From contig CM032809.1 in NCBI GenBank assembly GCA_019155185.1, positions 11,471,512 to 11,535,511 of the forward strand: DNA of 64,000 nucleotides, read 5' to 3'. Each line of letters begins with the position of its first letter. Within the stretch, counting starts at the first letter, position 1. Both the position numbers and the translations under genes were made by a program. The notes beneath the pieces were generated by a model that worked only from the letters and a program-made list of their open reading frames with translations, was not told the DNA's origin and did not search any database. Of the stretch, positions 63,034 to 64,000 are shown one piece after another. This DNA comes from Beaufortia kweichowensis (lineage: Eukaryota > Chordata > Actinopteri > Cypriniformes > Gastromyzontidae).

Positions 63034-64000
63034 CTGGAGTTAGGGACAAAAACAGGAGCAAGAGAGATTTTCATTTGAAAACAAAGCAATACATCTCTAA
63101 GATGAAAGCATAAAATAAATATTTTAATATAACAAAAAATTTTTGCATTTGGGTGCTAAACAATTACGAAGACCCTTTAGTGCAGTTTAGTCACAACAGA
63201 GAAAGACCAAATTCTTTTTCATTTACAACATTACAAAAAACTTTTCAAACAGTTACATTATATTAAAATCTGCATGATAATCTGATAAAAAGCATTGCTT
63301 TTCCTTAACAAAAAGATATGTTTTCCGACTTCCTTTTTTTCAAATCATTCACATTTTCTCTTCTTTTTAAAAAATAATAACCTTTAACCTTGAATCCATA
63401 ACATTTGACTCTCGAAAGTACAGATACCATTTTGATTTTATTTTTAATTTCTCAACAACTGCTTTCTGTTTACTTTTAAACAAAACAGTAACAGACCACA
63501 GCTTTAACAAATAAAGTGATGTTGGTCAAAATCGAACTGTTTTGGAACCAACATAATGTACTCGTGCACTTCCTCGTCAAGTTGTTTTTGTGGTGTGTGC
63601 TTTTGTGTGTGAATGAGCATTTACAGAGTTCTGCAGGCCTATGGGTTTCATCCCGGCTGAGAGCGAAGGCAGCTGCCAAGGGTTTGGAACAAAGCCGTAA
63701 AGATTCTCAGCTCACTTTTCCACACTAAATGAAAGTGCTATAAATAAGAGAAGTGTATTGTGTGTGTGACGTATGTGTGACACACCCACACAGTGATTGT
63801 ATCACCTCACATACAGATCCTCACACGGGATTTTAACATTGTTCTCTATTCCACCTTCATCGCCACAAAAGCTTTTTATACTTCCTTTTGTTTCTTTATC
63901 CCATTGTGCACCAATCTGTTCTTGTGAGGTGTAGAAACCTATTTACTTAGGTGCCGTCCTTATCCGACTGCTTTTCGATTTGAACATTAATACATTTTTA
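63034..64000 (-). other. lpcat1: lpcat1 intron continuing out of the window
   Basis: No sequence encoding the LPCAT1 N-terminus or its membrane segment was found on the minus strand here. The acceptor of exon 62819-63033 therefore pairs with a donor to the right of the window. Confidence 0.7.

Noticed and set aside
63476..63679. Possible N-terminal lpcat1 exon on the minus strand
   Set aside because: The translation lacks the basic/hydrophobic N-terminus and membrane segment expected of LPCAT1, and no suitable donor joins it in phase to the acceptor at 63,034.
1..64000. tRNA, rRNA or known microRNA genes
   Set aside because: Scanned by eye for intact tRNA A/B boxes with cloverleaf and for a few well-known miRNA mature sequences. 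Only degenerate SINE heads were seen.

Overview
This is vertebrate nuclear DNA, almost certainly from a teleost and probably a cypriniform. The evidence is two intron-containing genes of vertebrate families, fish-type short interspersed elements and MITEs, long dinucleotide microsatellites and a low gene density. No rRNA, tRNA gene, CRISPR array or bacterial-type operon is visible. Most long open frames in the window are chance ORFs without family similarity that I recognise.

Layout. Positions 1 to about 47,280 hold no convincing protein-coding exon: a gene desert in which AT-rich, repeat-laden stretches alternate with balanced-composition, repeat-poor islands. The islands look like candidate conserved non-coding elements, but that is inference because no alignment could be run. 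The repeats fall into recurring families: (A) a Tc1-like MITE, six copies; (B) a MITE whose end carries an imperfect palindrome TTCCACAGGTGGAA, five copies; (C) a small element with CACTGTAAAAA termini and TA flanks; (D) a TGGGTT/AACCCA inverted-repeat element; (E) a 'GTTCACCC' element; and degenerate tRNA-derived SINE copies. Long (CT)n, (GA)n, (TA)n and (ATT)n tracts are also present.

From about 47.3 to 49.4 kb lies a neurensin-1 gene (nrsn1) on the + strand. A small CpG-rich candidate promoter with a palindromic NRF-1 motif precedes two coding exons encoding 198 residues. About 1.7 kb upstream of that promoter is a perfect match to the RE1/NRSE consensus, which fits a neuron-restricted gene, and 0.9 kb further upstream is a strong CTCF-type motif that could separate the gene from the desert.

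From 55.6 kb to the right end lies most of lpcat1 on the - strand (lysophosphatidylcholine acyltransferase 1): twelve exons with consistent phases encode 435 C-terminal residues, from just before the acyltransferase domain to the stop codon. The N-terminal exon or exons lie beyond position 64,000. The two genes converge (tail to tail) and have no evident functional link. In humans NRSN1 (6p22) is in the SOX4 neighbourhood and LPCAT1 (5p15) is in the IRX4/IRX2 neighbourhood, so the desert may carry long-range elements for a developmental regulator outside the window. That is inference from synteny memory only.
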